Source of the DNA: G963665495 sp963665495
Lineage (GTDB): Bacteria; Desulfobacterota; Desulfovibrionia; Desulfovibrionales; Desulfovibrionaceae
DNA length: 64,000 nt
Assembly: GCA_963665495.1 (NCBI GenBank)
Contig: OY762289.1
Coordinates: 3,472,001 to 3,536,000, forward strand
Direction: 5' to 3'
Position numbers and translations under genes: made by a program. Within the stretch, counting starts at the first letter, position 1, and each line of letters opens with the position of its first letter. Below the pieces are notes generated by a model. The model worked only from the letters and a program-made list of their open reading frames with translations. It was not told the origin of the DNA and searched no databases. Shown here in pieces: positions 43,819-52,724 of the stretch.

Positions 43819-44773
43819 TACGCGTCTTTTCTCTGGAATCTTTTTCCAGTACGGCATCATGCCCGCCAGCGCACTGCTGTTTGCACAGTTTTACCTCCGG
43901 ACGCCAGCGAGCAGGAAGGCTGGCGTCGAAACAGGCGGAGATATCCTTGGCGTCTTTTGAGCTGAAAGGCAGGCTCGGATAGCCCCTAAACCTATCGTTG
44001 CCTCCTGAACTCTCTGTCAACGGCCAGGAGTTTCCAAAATACGTTAAAAGCAGACTATGATGATCTGAAAGTTATGCATATTCGTAATCCCGGTTCGATC
44101 GAGATAGGTATTGGTTTCTATGCTCGCGATTTCATCCCATTTTCCGTCCCTCCCAGAGTTCCCCTTATTCTACATAATAGTCTTTCCATGACACCTCAAA
44201 AACTGACGAACAACAAGATATACGATCCAGGCTTGATGCATCATCAAGTAATGGCAATATCGGGTACAAATTAGTACAATAGTACCGACAAAATGCTGCA
44301 TGTATTTTCTAGTTTTACGCAACATCAAATTCTGACTTCAGCGATGTCAGACATCCCATGCAGTTTTTCTTTAAAACGTAACTATAAAAATAATTAAGTA
44401 CGGCAATGCAATGCAAAAAAGGATAAGCAATTCATTGTTCGCACCATAAATAAAAATTCCAGGATTTTCTGCATTGCAGCAGTCCGGTAATTCCAGGTAA
44501 ATGACATTCAAAACATCTTGATAATATTCTTGATTTACAATTACGTTCATTTTTTCACACACTATTGCCCAATTTTTTCCACAGTTCTACGGATAAAAAA
44601 ATGCAGCACCTGTTGTACCGCAGTGTGATGCCCATCCACTACCACCAGACAACACATCCTGTTATATCAACGCCATAGCTCCCATTTTAGCCTGCAAAGA
44701 AAGCATTTGACTTAACCCCCCTTTACCGTTTACCTTCCGCAGTTCACGCGTTAACAAAATTGGGAGAAGAATA
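43819..44773. other. Spacer upstream of the glutamate synthase operon
   Basis: About 955 bp. A 9-bp perfect stem GACGCCAGC (43900-43908) / GCTGGCGTC (43919-43927) probably ends the methyltransferase transcript. The rest is AT-rich and without a credible gene. TTGACT near 44707 with a poor -10 may be part of the gltS promoter. Confidence 0.45.
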
Positions 44774-45904
44774 ATGTGCCGCTTATTTTCTTTGACAAGC
44801 AGTGAACCGGTATCCCCCATGCGCGCCATCGAAGCCCTGAACGTCATGAAAGAGGGGCACGATGGATCCGGCGTGGGTGTTTACCTGAACGGACTTGGCG
44901 GACCGTTTGAAGACCTCAAGGATTGCCCTGTTCTCTCGGGCATCGTGACCGATGCCGGCATGAAGCGCCTCAACGAGTACATGAGCTCTCTGGGGTTTGT
45001 CGCCAAATACACTCTTTCCCTGACTCCGGACAAAGAGCCGCCCGTGGGCACTCCGGTCCGGGGTACCTATCTGGCGCGGGCGTACGAGCCGCCCAAAGGC
45101 TGGAAGGACAAACCTCAACTGGAACGCGAGCTGGAACTCGTCAATATCCGGGTGGCGATCCGCGAAATGGGACTGGCGAACGGTGACATGATGGCCTTCA
45201 GTTTCTGGCCGGACACCATCATGATCAAAGAAGTCGGCGATCCCATGGCCATCGGCGAATGGCTGCGCCTGGACCGCAATGAGATCAAGGCTAAACGCAT
45301 CCTGGCACAGGGGCGCCAGAATACCAACTACGCCATCAATCTCTACGCCTGCCATCCATTCTTCATCCAGGGCGTCTGCACCATGACCAACGGTGAAAAC
45401 ACCGCTTTCGTGCCGATTCGCGAATACCTGAGTTCCAGAAACATTCCAGGCTACATTGGCTACAATTCGGATTCCGAGGTCTTCACTCACATTATGCACT
45501 TCACCCTCAAGCACCTCGGTCTGCCGCTGGAAGCATACAAGCACATCATTACTCCGCTGCGCACCGAAGAACTCGCCGGACATCCCAATGAAGCCTTCCT
45601 GAAGAGCCTGAAAAACGCCTGCCGCAAGATGATCATCGACGGTCCCAACTGCATCATCGGCTGCCTGCCCGATCAGGGCATGTTCATGGTGCAGGACCGC
45701 AAGAAACTTAGGCCCGGCGTTGTTGGAGGAAAACCCGGTATTTTCGCTTTTTCGTCCGAAGTATGCGGACTGAATTCCGCCATTCCCGATCGCGACAAAA
45801 CGAAAGATTTTCAACCCATGCACCTGGATACCGTTTACGTCGGTCCTGAATGCCAGGAGGCCATCATATGCAATCAAAACCAGCCATTACCCCATCTACA
45901 TTAA
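44774..45904 (+). CDS. Glutamate synthase, glutaminase (class II amidotransferase) subunit
   Basis: The amidotransferase part of an archaeal-type, three-gene glutamate synthase. After Met removal the N-terminal Cys (MCRLFS) is the Ntn nucleophile that hydrolyses glutamine. Other features are KEGHDGSGVGVY, the ammonia-tunnel side region NGENTAFVPIREYL and GYNSDSEV. The 376-residue length matches stand-alone GltS amidotransferase subunits. GGGAGA precedes the ATG. It overlaps the next gene by 37 bp. Confidence 0.9.
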   Translation: MCRLFSLTSSEPVSPMRAIEALNVMKEGHDGSGVGVYLNGLGGPFEDLKDCPVLSGIVTDAGMKRLNEYMSSLGFVAKYTLSLTPDKEPPVGTPVRGTYLARAYEPPKGWKDKPQLERELELVNIRVAIREMGLANGDMMAFSFWPDTIMIKEVGDPMAIGEWLRLDRNEIKAKRILAQGRQNTNYAINLYACHPFFIQGVCTMTNGENTAFVPIREYLSSRNIPGYIGYNSDSEVFTHIMHFTLKHLGLPLEAYKHIITPLRTEELAGHPNEAFLKSLKNACRKMIIDGPNCIIGCLPDQGMFMVQDRKKLRPGVVGGKPGIFAFSSEVCGLNSAIPDRDKTKDFQPMHLDTVYVGPECQEAIICNQNQPLPHLH

Positions 45905-47505
45905 GCGTCAAGGATCTGCCCTGGCAGATAGACTGGGACATGAACGCCTGCACCCTTTGCGGCCGGTGCTGTTCCGTCTGTCCGGTCAATGCCATTGAAC
46001 TCGGCGTATTTCGCAAACGCCAGATCGTCACCCCTCCGGGCCTCCGCAAAAAGCCCAGCAACGATTACTCCATTTATTACGGCATCAGACAGCGCACCGA
46101 TCCGGCGTACGCATGTATCGGCTGTTCCATGTGCAATATGGTCTGCCCGAACAACGCTATCCGTCCGCGTTCCGAGCAGGATTCGTCCACCACGCTGAAG
46201 TTTCAGAACAACCGCGGCGGACAACCGCGTACGCGGGGCGGACGGCGCAACGATACCAACAGCCTGCTGGACCAGATCAAATTCATGCGTATCTCCATGC
46301 TCACGGACCCCGCGCTGGATGCCGGACGTCATGAGTTCGAGATGCGTACGCTGCTGGGACGCGTTCTGCCTCCGGAAGAAGCCCTGCTGGCGTATACCAC
46401 GCAAAGCTGGACTCCCCCGGTACGGGAAATTTATCCGCTGATGATCGGCAGCATGAGCTTCGGCGCACTTTCCCCGAACATGTGGGAAGGTCTGGTAATG
46501 GGCATCACCTACCTCAATGAGGAGCTGAACATCCCGGCCAGAATGTGCACCGGTGAAGGCGGCTGTCCACCGCGCCTGCTGCGTTCACGTTTTCTTAAAT
46601 ACGTTATTCTGCAGATCGCCTCCGGCTACTTCGGCTGGGATGAAATCATCCACGCCATTCCGGAGATGAAGGAAGACCCCTGCGCCATCGAGATCAAGTA
46701 CGGCCAGGGCGCCAAGCCCGGAGACGGCGGTCTGTTGATGTGGTACAAGGTCAACAAACTCATCGCGGCCATCCGCGGCGTGCCCACGGGCGTCAGCCTG
46801 CCCAGCCCTCCCACGCACCAGACCAAGTACTCCATCGAAGAAGCCGTGGCCAAGATGATCCAGTCCATGTACATGGCCTGGGGCTTCCGCGTGCCGGTCT
46901 ACCCCAAGATCTCGGCCAGCTCCACTTCCCTGGCGGTATTGAACAACCTCGTACGCAACCCTTATGCCGCGGGCCTCGGTGTCGACGGCGAAGACGGCGG
47001 CACGGGCGCGGCGTACAACGTCTCCATGAACAACATGGGCGCCCCCATCGCCAGTAATCTGCGCGATTGCTACCTGAACCTGGTGAAAGTGGGCCGTCAG
47101 AACGAAATCCCGCTCATCGCCGGCGGCGGTATCGGCAAAAACGGCAACCTCGCCGCCAACGCGGCCGCCCTGATCATGCTCGGCGCCAGCGCCGTCCAGT
47201 CGGGCAAATACATGATGCAGGCCGCGGCCGGATGCCTCGGATCCGAAGGCGACCGCTGCAACGTCTGCAACATCGGCGTCTGCCCCAAGGGCATCACTTC
47301 GCAGGATCCCCGGATCTACAGAAGGCTGGATCCCGAAAAGGTCGCGGAACGCGTGGTAGACGTTTACCTGAGCTTCGATACCGAATTGAAAAAAATAGTC
47401 GCCCCGCTGGGCCGCTCTACTTCCTTGCCCATTGGCATGTCCGACGCCCTCGGCATCTCGGATTACCATGCAGCCGAACGGTTGAGCATCAAATACGCGG
47501 TCTAA
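45868..47505 (+). CDS. Glutamate synthase, FMN synthase domain with N-terminal ferredoxin
   Basis: The 545-residue central subunit. N-terminal two-cluster ferredoxin motifs are CTLCGRCCSVCP and CIGCSMCNMVCP. The FMN-binding TIM barrel that forms glutamate from 2-oxoglutarate and ammonia comes next (MIGSMSFGALSPNMWEGL, CTGEGGC, IEIKYGQGAKPGDGG, GVDGEDGGTGAA, LIAGGGI). A cluster-binding CNVCNIGVCPKGI follows. AGGAGG lies 7 nt before the ATG. The enzyme may use reduced ferredoxin as well as NAD(P)H. Confidence 0.92.
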   Translation: MQSKPAITPSTLSVKDLPWQIDWDMNACTLCGRCCSVCPVNAIELGVFRKRQIVTPPGLRKKPSNDYSIYYGIRQRTDPAYACIGCSMCNMVCPNNAIRPRSEQDSSTTLKFQNNRGGQPRTRGGRRNDTNSLLDQIKFMRISMLTDPALDAGRHEFEMRTLLGRVLPPEEALLAYTTQSWTPPVREIYPLMIGSMSFGALSPNMWEGLVMGITYLNEELNIPARMCTGEGGCPPRLLRSRFLKYVILQIASGYFGWDEIIHAIPEMKEDPCAIEIKYGQGAKPGDGGLLMWYKVNKLIAAIRGVPTGVSLPSPPTHQTKYSIEEAVAKMIQSMYMAWGFRVPVYPKISASSTSLAVLNNLVRNPYAAGLGVDGEDGGTGAAYNVSMNNMGAPIASNLRDCYLNLVKVGRQNEIPLIAGGGIGKNGNLAANAAALIMLGASAVQSGKYMMQAAAGCLGSEGDRCNVCNIGVCPKGITSQDPRIYRRLDPEKVAERVVDVYLSFDTELKKIVAPLGRSTSLPIGMSDALGISDYHAAERLSIKYAV

Positions 47506-47526
47506 GCCCACAGGGAGTCAGATGAG

Positions 47527-49893
47527 ATGGGAAATCAAACAATAGTCCACCTTGATGGAATGGAAAACGGCGCGCGCGTTGAATCGCGCGTCCTGGAAGC
47601 CCGTATCCAGGACGCTGTCGCCAACGGTGCGCGTTCACTGGAAATAGACGCCTACGGCCAGCACGGCCTGGGCGGCCGCCTTTGGATCTCCAAAGACGAA
47701 CCAATCACTATCAAAATCTCGGGATCGCCTGGACAGCGTATAGGTTCCATGGGATTCCCCAACACGCGGATCGAGGTCATGGGCTCGGCTTCCGACGATG
47801 TGGGCTGGCTGAATGCCGGCGCTGAAATCATCGTCCACGGCGACGCCACCAACGGCGCCTGCAACGCCATGGCCCAGGGCAAGGTCTTCATCGGCGGCAA
47901 CATCGGCGCCCGCGGCATGACCATGACCAAGACCAATCCGCGTTTCGCCGACCCCGAACTCTGGATCCTGGGCTCTGTCGGCGATTACTTTGCCGAATTC
48001 ATGGCCGGCGGCACCGCCGTCATTTGTGGTTTCGACGCGCAGAATCCGGACAACGTCCTCGGTTTCCGCCCCTGCGTCGGCATGGTCGGCGGCCGGATTT
48101 TCGTTCACGGACCGCACCAGGGTTTTTCCCAGGGCGACGCCAAACTCGACCCCATCACCGAAGCGGATTGGGAATGGCTGACCACCGGTCTGCGCGAATT
48201 CCTGAAAAACATCGGACGCGAAGAAGTCTTTGACAGCCTCAACGACCAGACCCAGTGGCAGCTCATTGCAGCCCGCAGTCCGCTGGAAAAGGCCAAGAAA
48301 AAACGTCTGGACATGGCTTCGTTCCGTTCCCAGGTATGGGACTCCGAACTGGGCAGAGGCGGTCTCATCGGCGATCTCACCGATCTGGACCGTTCGCCCA
48401 TCCCTTTGATCGTCAATGACGAACTCCGGCGTTTTGTCCCTGTCTGGGAAAACCGGAAATACATGCCTCCCTGCCAGAGCAGCTGCCCCACCGGCATTCC
48501 CGTACAGGAACGCTGGCAGCTGATCCGCGAAGGGTTGGTGGATGAAGCCATCGACCTGGCTTTGTCCTATACGCCCTTTCCGGCCACGGTCTGCGGCTAC
48601 CTGTGCCCGCATCTCTGCATGCAGGGCTGCACGCGTAGCGGCGCCAACATGGCTCCCGTGGACATCACTGTGCTGGGCAAAGCCGGAACCAAAGGAAAAA
48701 TCCCCGACCTTCCGGCCCTTTCCGATAAGCGCATTGCGGTCATCGGCGGCGGCCCGGCCGGTATTTCCCTCGCCTGGCAGCTGCGGCTCAAAGGCCATGA
48801 CGCCGTGGTTTACGATACGCAGCCCACTCTGGGCGGCAAGATCAGCATGGCCATTCCGCAAAGCCGTATTCCCAAGGACGTGCTGGACATCGAACTCGAA
48901 CGCGTTCAGAAGGTTCTGCCCCACGTGCATCTGCAGCAGACCCTGACACGCGATGAATTCGATCAGCTCTGCACGGATTACGATTTCGTGGCCATTGCCG
49001 TTGGTGCGCAAAAACCGCGTATCCTGCCTGTTCCCGGTAAGGAAAGGCTGATTCCTGCTCTGACCTTCCTGCGCCAGGCTAAAAACGACGACGTCAAAGT
49101 CGGCAAAAGGGTCGTGATCATCGGTGCGGGTAACGTCGGTTGCGACGTGGCCACCGAAGCGCACCGCCTGGGAGCCGAAGCCGTTCAGCTCATCGACGTG
49201 CAGAAGCCTGCAGCTTTCGGTAAGGAGCGCGAAGACGCCGAAGCCATCGGCGCCACTTTCCGTTACCCCTGCTTCACCAAGGAAATCACCGAAGAAGGCG
49301 TACTGCTGACCACTGGCGAACTCTTGCCCGCGGACACGGTCATCATTTCCATCGGCGATCAGCCCGATATCGAGTTCCTTCCCGACACCATCGCCGTGGA
49401 ACGGGGCTACATCGTGGTCAACGACAATTACCAGACCACCAACCCCAAAGTCTTTGCCATCGGCGACATCGTCAGACCCGGACTGCTCACCCAGGCCATT
49501 GGCTCGGGCCGCAAAGCCGCGGACATCATGGACGAAATCTTCCAGGGCAAACGTCCGGAAACGGATACCTCCATGGACAAGGAATACGCTGAAGAGTCCG
49601 AAACCCGAGTGGCCATCGACTACTCGCGTATGACTCTGGAATACTTTGATCCGCGTATTCAGGAATTCGACGACATGGAAAGCTGCGCTCTCGAATGTTC
49701 GTCCTGCGGCGTCTGCCGGGACTGCGGCGTTTGCGAGACCATCTGCCCGCAGCATGCCATCTCCCGCAAGGCTAACGGCGACGCGGACTTCGAAATGGTC
49801 TGCGATCCGCACCTCTGCATCGGCTGCGGATTCTGCGCCAGCGCCTGCCCCTGCGGCATTTGGAACATGGTGGAAAATACGCCCTTGGGCTAA
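47527..49893 (+). CDS. Glutamate synthase GXGXG / NAD(P)H oxidoreductase / ferredoxin fusion
   Basis: A 788-residue three-module protein. Residues about 1-250 form the GXGXG beta-helix normally at the C-terminus of the GltB large subunit (GDATNGACNAMAQGKVFIGGNIGARGM). Residues about 310-690 are a GltD-like flavoprotein: Cys-rich PPCQSSCPTGIPVQ and CGYLCPHLCMQGC cluster region, then GGGPAGIS and GAGNVGCDVA dinucleotide sites and AIGDIVRPG. The C-terminus has two ferredoxin clusters (CGVCRDCGVCETICP, CIGCGFCASACP). It delivers electrons to the synthase subunit encoded just upstream. Confidence 0.92.
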   Translation: MGNQTIVHLDGMENGARVESRVLEARIQDAVANGARSLEIDAYGQHGLGGRLWISKDEPITIKISGSPGQRIGSMGFPNTRIEVMGSASDDVGWLNAGAEIIVHGDATNGACNAMAQGKVFIGGNIGARGMTMTKTNPRFADPELWILGSVGDYFAEFMAGGTAVICGFDAQNPDNVLGFRPCVGMVGGRIFVHGPHQGFSQGDAKLDPITEADWEWLTTGLREFLKNIGREEVFDSLNDQTQWQLIAARSPLEKAKKKRLDMASFRSQVWDSELGRGGLIGDLTDLDRSPIPLIVNDELRRFVPVWENRKYMPPCQSSCPTGIPVQERWQLIREGLVDEAIDLALSYTPFPATVCGYLCPHLCMQGCTRSGANMAPVDITVLGKAGTKGKIPDLPALSDKRIAVIGGGPAGISLAWQLRLKGHDAVVYDTQPTLGGKISMAIPQSRIPKDVLDIELERVQKVLPHVHLQQTLTRDEFDQLCTDYDFVAIAVGAQKPRILPVPGKERLIPALTFLRQAKNDDVKVGKRVVIIGAGNVGCDVATEAHRLGAEAVQLIDVQKPAAFGKEREDAEAIGATFRYPCFTKEITEEGVLLTTGELLPADTVIISIGDQPDIEFLPDTIAVERGYIVVNDNYQTTNPKVFAIGDIVRPGLLTQAIGSGRKAADIMDEIFQGKRPETDTSMDKEYAEESETRVAIDYSRMTLEYFDPRIQEFDDMESCALECSSCGVCRDCGVCETICPQHAISRKANGDADFEMVCDPHLCIGCGFCASACPCGIWNMVENTPLG

Positions 49894-49920
49894 CCCGCCT
49901 GCTTCCTCCGACAAAAACAC

Positions 49921-49950
49921 AAAGCGCCCCTTCGAGGGGCGCTTTTTTTT
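49921..49950 (+). terminator. Terminator of the glutamate synthase operon
   Basis: AAAGCGCCCC-TTCG-AGGGGCGC followed by eight T. A textbook rho-independent terminator with a tetraloop, 27 bp after the stop. Confidence 0.92.
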
Positions 49951-50005
49951 GATCCGGCAACGCTTCCGGAAAAAATATGCCTCCGGCAGTAACTGCTTCG
50001 CAATT

Positions 50006-50779
50006 CTACCCGCCTGTTTTTTCAATATTCCGATCAATCTTGCGGGCCAGGTTATCCAGCAGCCTGCCCGCGGTGGAGATGACTCTGTCGCGCGTACGTT
50101 CGCCTTCGAGTAAATTGTAAGCCAGCTGCCGGGCGTAAGCACAATCCCGACTGTCCTGCCGGCTGCGCGTACATGCGGCAAGATCGCGGAACCAGGCGGC
50201 AATCAGCACCAGAGCCTCATCAGCTTCATGGGAAGTCAATGCGCGTTTTCGGCCGTCTGCGGGGCAAATGCGCCGACTTTCCCTGGTCCGCTCACGGATC
50301 TCTCTGGCAACACGGCCGGCGACGAATAAATACCCGAACTCCAGCATGGGAGGCGTGACGGACAGACGCATGGACGTTTCCGGGCTCTCGGCCAGTGCCG
50401 GGGCATAGCGTCGAATCAACTCCCTCGCGCTGATTCGCAACACCCCCGGACGGGAGCTTTCCGCGCACGCATCCGCGGGCTGGTAAGCTGCCGCCAGCAC
50501 CGCGGCCAGGTCGCTCACCGGGTCTTCCTGACGCGGCACCGCTTCCAGGGAACCTGGAGCGGGCGTAGCGGCGATGACGGGAGGGATCCGGACAGCCTCG
50601 TGCGCTTCGGACGATTGCACAGACGTATGACGATCACCGGAATCTGGCGCGCGGATAACCGGCGCATCGGCGTACGGACCGGGCGTGTGTCTTCCGGCAA
50701 GAATCCGCACCAGCCCGAACACGCTGGCAGACAGGCAGCATAGCAGTACCAGGACCAGAACAACATGATGTAATCGCAT
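50006..50779 (-). CDS. Membrane-anchored protein of unknown function
   Basis: A 257-residue protein. One N-terminal hydrophobic helix (VVLVLVLLCCLSASVFGLV) acts as a signal anchor or signal peptide. A Pro/Ala-rich linker (about 30-95) and a helical C-terminal domain rich in Arg and Glu (VAREIRERTRESRR, YNLLEGERTRDRVISTAGRLLDNL) follow. I do not recognise the domain. It stands upstream, on the same strand, of nothing obvious and converges on the glutamate synthase operon. Confidence 0.65.
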   Translation of the reverse strand: MRLHHVVLVLVLLCCLSASVFGLVRILAGRHTPGPYADAPVIRAPDSGDRHTSVQSSEAHEAVRIPPVIAATPAPGSLEAVPRQEDPVSDLAAVLAAAYQPADACAESSRPGVLRISARELIRRYAPALAESPETSMRLSVTPPMLEFGYLFVAGRVAREIRERTRESRRICPADGRKRALTSHEADEALVLIAAWFRDLAACTRSRQDSRDCAYARQLAYNLLEGERTRDRVISTAGRLLDNLARKIDRNIEKTGG

Positions 50780-50869
50780 GATTCAAAAACTCCGCATACC
50801 AATAAAGACCACAAGCGCCGCACAATTTCAAGTTGGCGGATGGATCCGCCACTCTGTTCTCACAAACCG

Positions 50870-51448
50870 TCAAAGATTGTTGGTGGACCGCAGGTAACGT
50901 CCGCTGACCCAGCCGGAAAGAAACCCGTCGTCGGACTGCACTTCGGCCCAGCCCTGGTTGAACCGTACCACCCGGATGCTTTCTCCGCCGCGCAGCACCC
51001 CAACCACGGGGTAGGATGTTCCCGGCCCGGAGCGAATATTCAATACGCTGGTACCACTCACGCGCAGGTAGGTTCCCGTACGAATTTCCCGGTGCTCTAT
51101 CTCCCTGGCCTCCTGGTAGGCTGCCTGCTGCTGCCGGTAGGCATTTTGCTGCTGGTAGTATTGCTGCGCCTGGTAGTCCCGCTGGCGGGCCTGCTCGTTG
51201 ATGGCGTATTCCGTGGCCGTACCTGCCATGGCGCCGAGCATGCCTCCGATAACGGCGTTCTGGCCGCGATCATGACGCGGTCCAATTCCGGATCCTATGG
51301 CGGCGCCGGCCGCGGTCATGGCTATTGTCGGAATGCCGTAGGTCGTGCTGTAGGGACCCGCATAATCACGGTCGTAAGGCCCGCGCGGTGCGCAACCCGA
51401 CGTCAATCCCACCAAAAGCATGACGATGAGTATTTTTTGCATCTGCAT
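50870..51448 (-). CDS. Glycine-zipper SH3b lipoprotein
   Basis: A 192-residue lipoprotein with lipobox LTSGC. A glycine-zipper helix pair (AMTAAGAAIGSGIG, NAVIGGMLGAMAGTATEYAI) is followed by a Gln/Tyr-rich stretch (QAQQYYQQQNAYRQQQAAYQ). A C-terminal SH3b domain (LNIRSGPGTSYPVVGVLRGGESIRVV, W-A-E-V-Q) may bind peptidoglycan. It is a paralog of the next gene upstream, from which it differs by the added SH3b domain. Probably an outer-membrane structural lipoprotein. Confidence 0.82.
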   Translation of the reverse strand: MQMQKILIVMLLVGLTSGCAPRGPYDRDYAGPYSTTYGIPTIAMTAAGAAIGSGIGPRHDRGQNAVIGGMLGAMAGTATEYAINEQARQRDYQAQQYYQQQNAYRQQQAAYQEAREIEHREIRTGTYLRVSGTSVLNIRSGPGTSYPVVGVLRGGESIRVVRFNQGWAEVQSDDGFLSGWVSGRYLRSTNNL

Positions 51449-51508
51449 CTCCGTTCGTTTTCTTCCCTGTGATTCTTTACTGCGAATATAAGCTGTCAGC
51501 GTTTATTT

Positions 51509-51925
51509 TCAATACGCGCGTTCGTATACCCGGCGGCGGCAACCGCGTGCCGGACGTATGTAAGTAGTCGGTGGTTGGACATACACCCGCTGGGGATACG
51601 GCTCCGGATACGATTGCTGGTAATAGTACTGCTGCTGCGCATACTGGCGCTGGCGTTCCCGTTCGTAGATAGAATATTCCACCGCAGTACCGGCCATGGC
51701 TCCGATGATGCCCCCTATCACGGCGTTTTGCGCGCTGTCGCGTCCGGGGCCGACGGTGGAGCCGATAGCCGCGCCGGCCGCAGTCATTGCCAGAGTGGGA
51801 ACACCGTATGTCGTACTGTACGGTCCGGCATAAGGACTTCCATACGGTCCGGGGGCGCAACCGCCCGTCATGGCAAACAATCCTGTCAATCCAACCAGCA
51901 TCAAAATAAGCTGAGCACGTTTCAT
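51509..51925 (-). CDS. Glycine-zipper lipoprotein, short paralog
   Basis: A 138-residue lipoprotein (lipobox MTGGC). Its first 85 mature residues closely match the neighbour (YAGPYSTTYG-PT-AMTAAGAAIG; NAVIGG--GAMAGTA-EY). It ends in a Tyr/Gln/Pro/Arg-rich tail instead of an SH3b domain. The ATG at 51925 follows AAGGAGG. The pair arose by tandem duplication and probably shares a promoter. Confidence 0.82.
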   Translation of the reverse strand: MKRAQLILMLVGLTGLFAMTGGCAPGPYGSPYAGPYSTTYGVPTLAMTAAGAAIGSTVGPGRDSAQNAVIGGIIGAMAGTAVEYSIYERERQRQYAQQQYYYQQSYPEPYPQRVYVQPPTTYIRPARGCRRRVYERAY

Positions 51926-52244
51926 GACATCCTCCTTTGCTTTCAAGAAGTATTTTAGCAAAAAGGTTGCCAAGTGTACCGTGAAGTAAGCAACAATTAT
52001 AACGCTTCTAAAACTCTCTGATTTTACGAATAATTTTTTTATCTTTCACATAAAATTTGCCGTAAACCAACTCGCCAACTCGTTCTATTTTATTTTTTAA
52101 CTACTATTTTGAAGTATTTTTTACGACATTTCGCAATCTAGCATTGCTGTTTTCTCATTTTTCCACACTCCCTATTTATGCCATAGCATTATGAACAGGC
52201 AGCTTATTCTGTTACAGCCATACCTAGTTCCTTTTTTTCAGATG

Positions 52245-52273
52245 TTGACAGCAGCCCAACATAAGAATATATG
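52245..52273 (+). promoter_or_regulatory. Promoter of the arsR-type metal sensor
   Basis: TTGACA (52245-52250), a 17-nt spacer and TATATG (52268-52273). It overlaps the operator starting at 52269, so regulator binding would block the -10. The rest of the spacer 51926-52244 is AT-rich without a gene. Confidence 0.7.
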
Positions 52274-52288
52274 AGTACATGTTCATAT
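52269..52288. promoter_or_regulatory. ArsR/SmtB-type operator 1
   Basis: Inverted repeat ATATGA-N8-TCATAT covering the -10 and start site of the sensor gene. The arms and spacer length are the same as in operator 2. Confidence 0.65.
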
Positions 52289-52301
52289 GATGGAGCAAGA
52301 C

Positions 52302-52664
52302 ATGAAAGAATCAGTTGATGACGTTTGCCAATGCCGCGAAACCCATCCCGAGGCTATTTCCAAAGCCGTTGAAGTGTTGCCAGCCGAGGATACGGTACGC
52401 AATCTGGCGGAACTTTTCAAAAACCTGGGAGATCCGACCAGGGTGCGGATCTTGTTCGCACTTTCAGCTGGTGAACTCTGTGTCTGCGATCTTGCTGAAA
52501 TTCTGCAAATGAGCCAGTCGGCGATTTCTCACCAGCTGCGCTTGCTGCGCGCCGCGCGTATCGTACGCTATCGCAAGCTGGGCAAAAATGTTTTTTACAC
52601 TCTGGATGACGACCACGTGGTCCTGCTGTTCGAACAGGGCCTGGCCCATGTTTCGCATCCCTAA
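52302..52664 (+). CDS. ArsR/SmtB-family metal-responsive repressor
   Basis: A 120-residue sensor. The winged helix contains LFKNLGDPTRVRILFALSAGELCVCDLAEILQMSQSAISHQLRLLRAARIVRYRKLGKNVFYTL. ELCVCD places two cysteines in the alpha-3 metal site used by CadC/ArsR-like sensors, and an N-terminal CQC may add ligands. The ATG at 52302 follows GGAG. It probably represses itself and the Cu/Zn efflux permease, since both have ATATGA-N8-TCATAT sites. The metal cannot be fixed from sequence. Confidence 0.9.
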   Translation: MKESVDDVCQCRETHPEAISKAVEVLPAEDTVRNLAELFKNLGDPTRVRILFALSAGELCVCDLAEILQMSQSAISHQLRLLRAARIVRYRKLGKNVFYTLDDDHVVLLFEQGLAHVSHP

Positions 52665-52680
52665 AATTTTTTATTCTTTA

Positions 52681-52700
52681 ATATGAATAATTGCTCATAT
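52681..52700. promoter_or_regulatory. ArsR/SmtB-type operator 2
   Basis: ATATGA-N8-TCATAT again, in the 60-bp gap between the sensor and the permease. Only arms and spacing are conserved, not the spacer bases, which argues for a binding site rather than duplicated DNA. Confidence 0.65.
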
Positions 52701-52724
52701 ATTCTTAAATAAAAAGGAACACTC

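Noticed and set aside
44081..44112. Possible tRNA T-arm (GGTTCGATCGAG)
   Set aside because: The rest of the cloverleaf cannot be formed around it.
44371..44562. Minus-strand 63-residue frame with a hydrophobic tail
   Set aside because: It lies in an AT-rich spacer with no ribosome site and no recognisable sequence.
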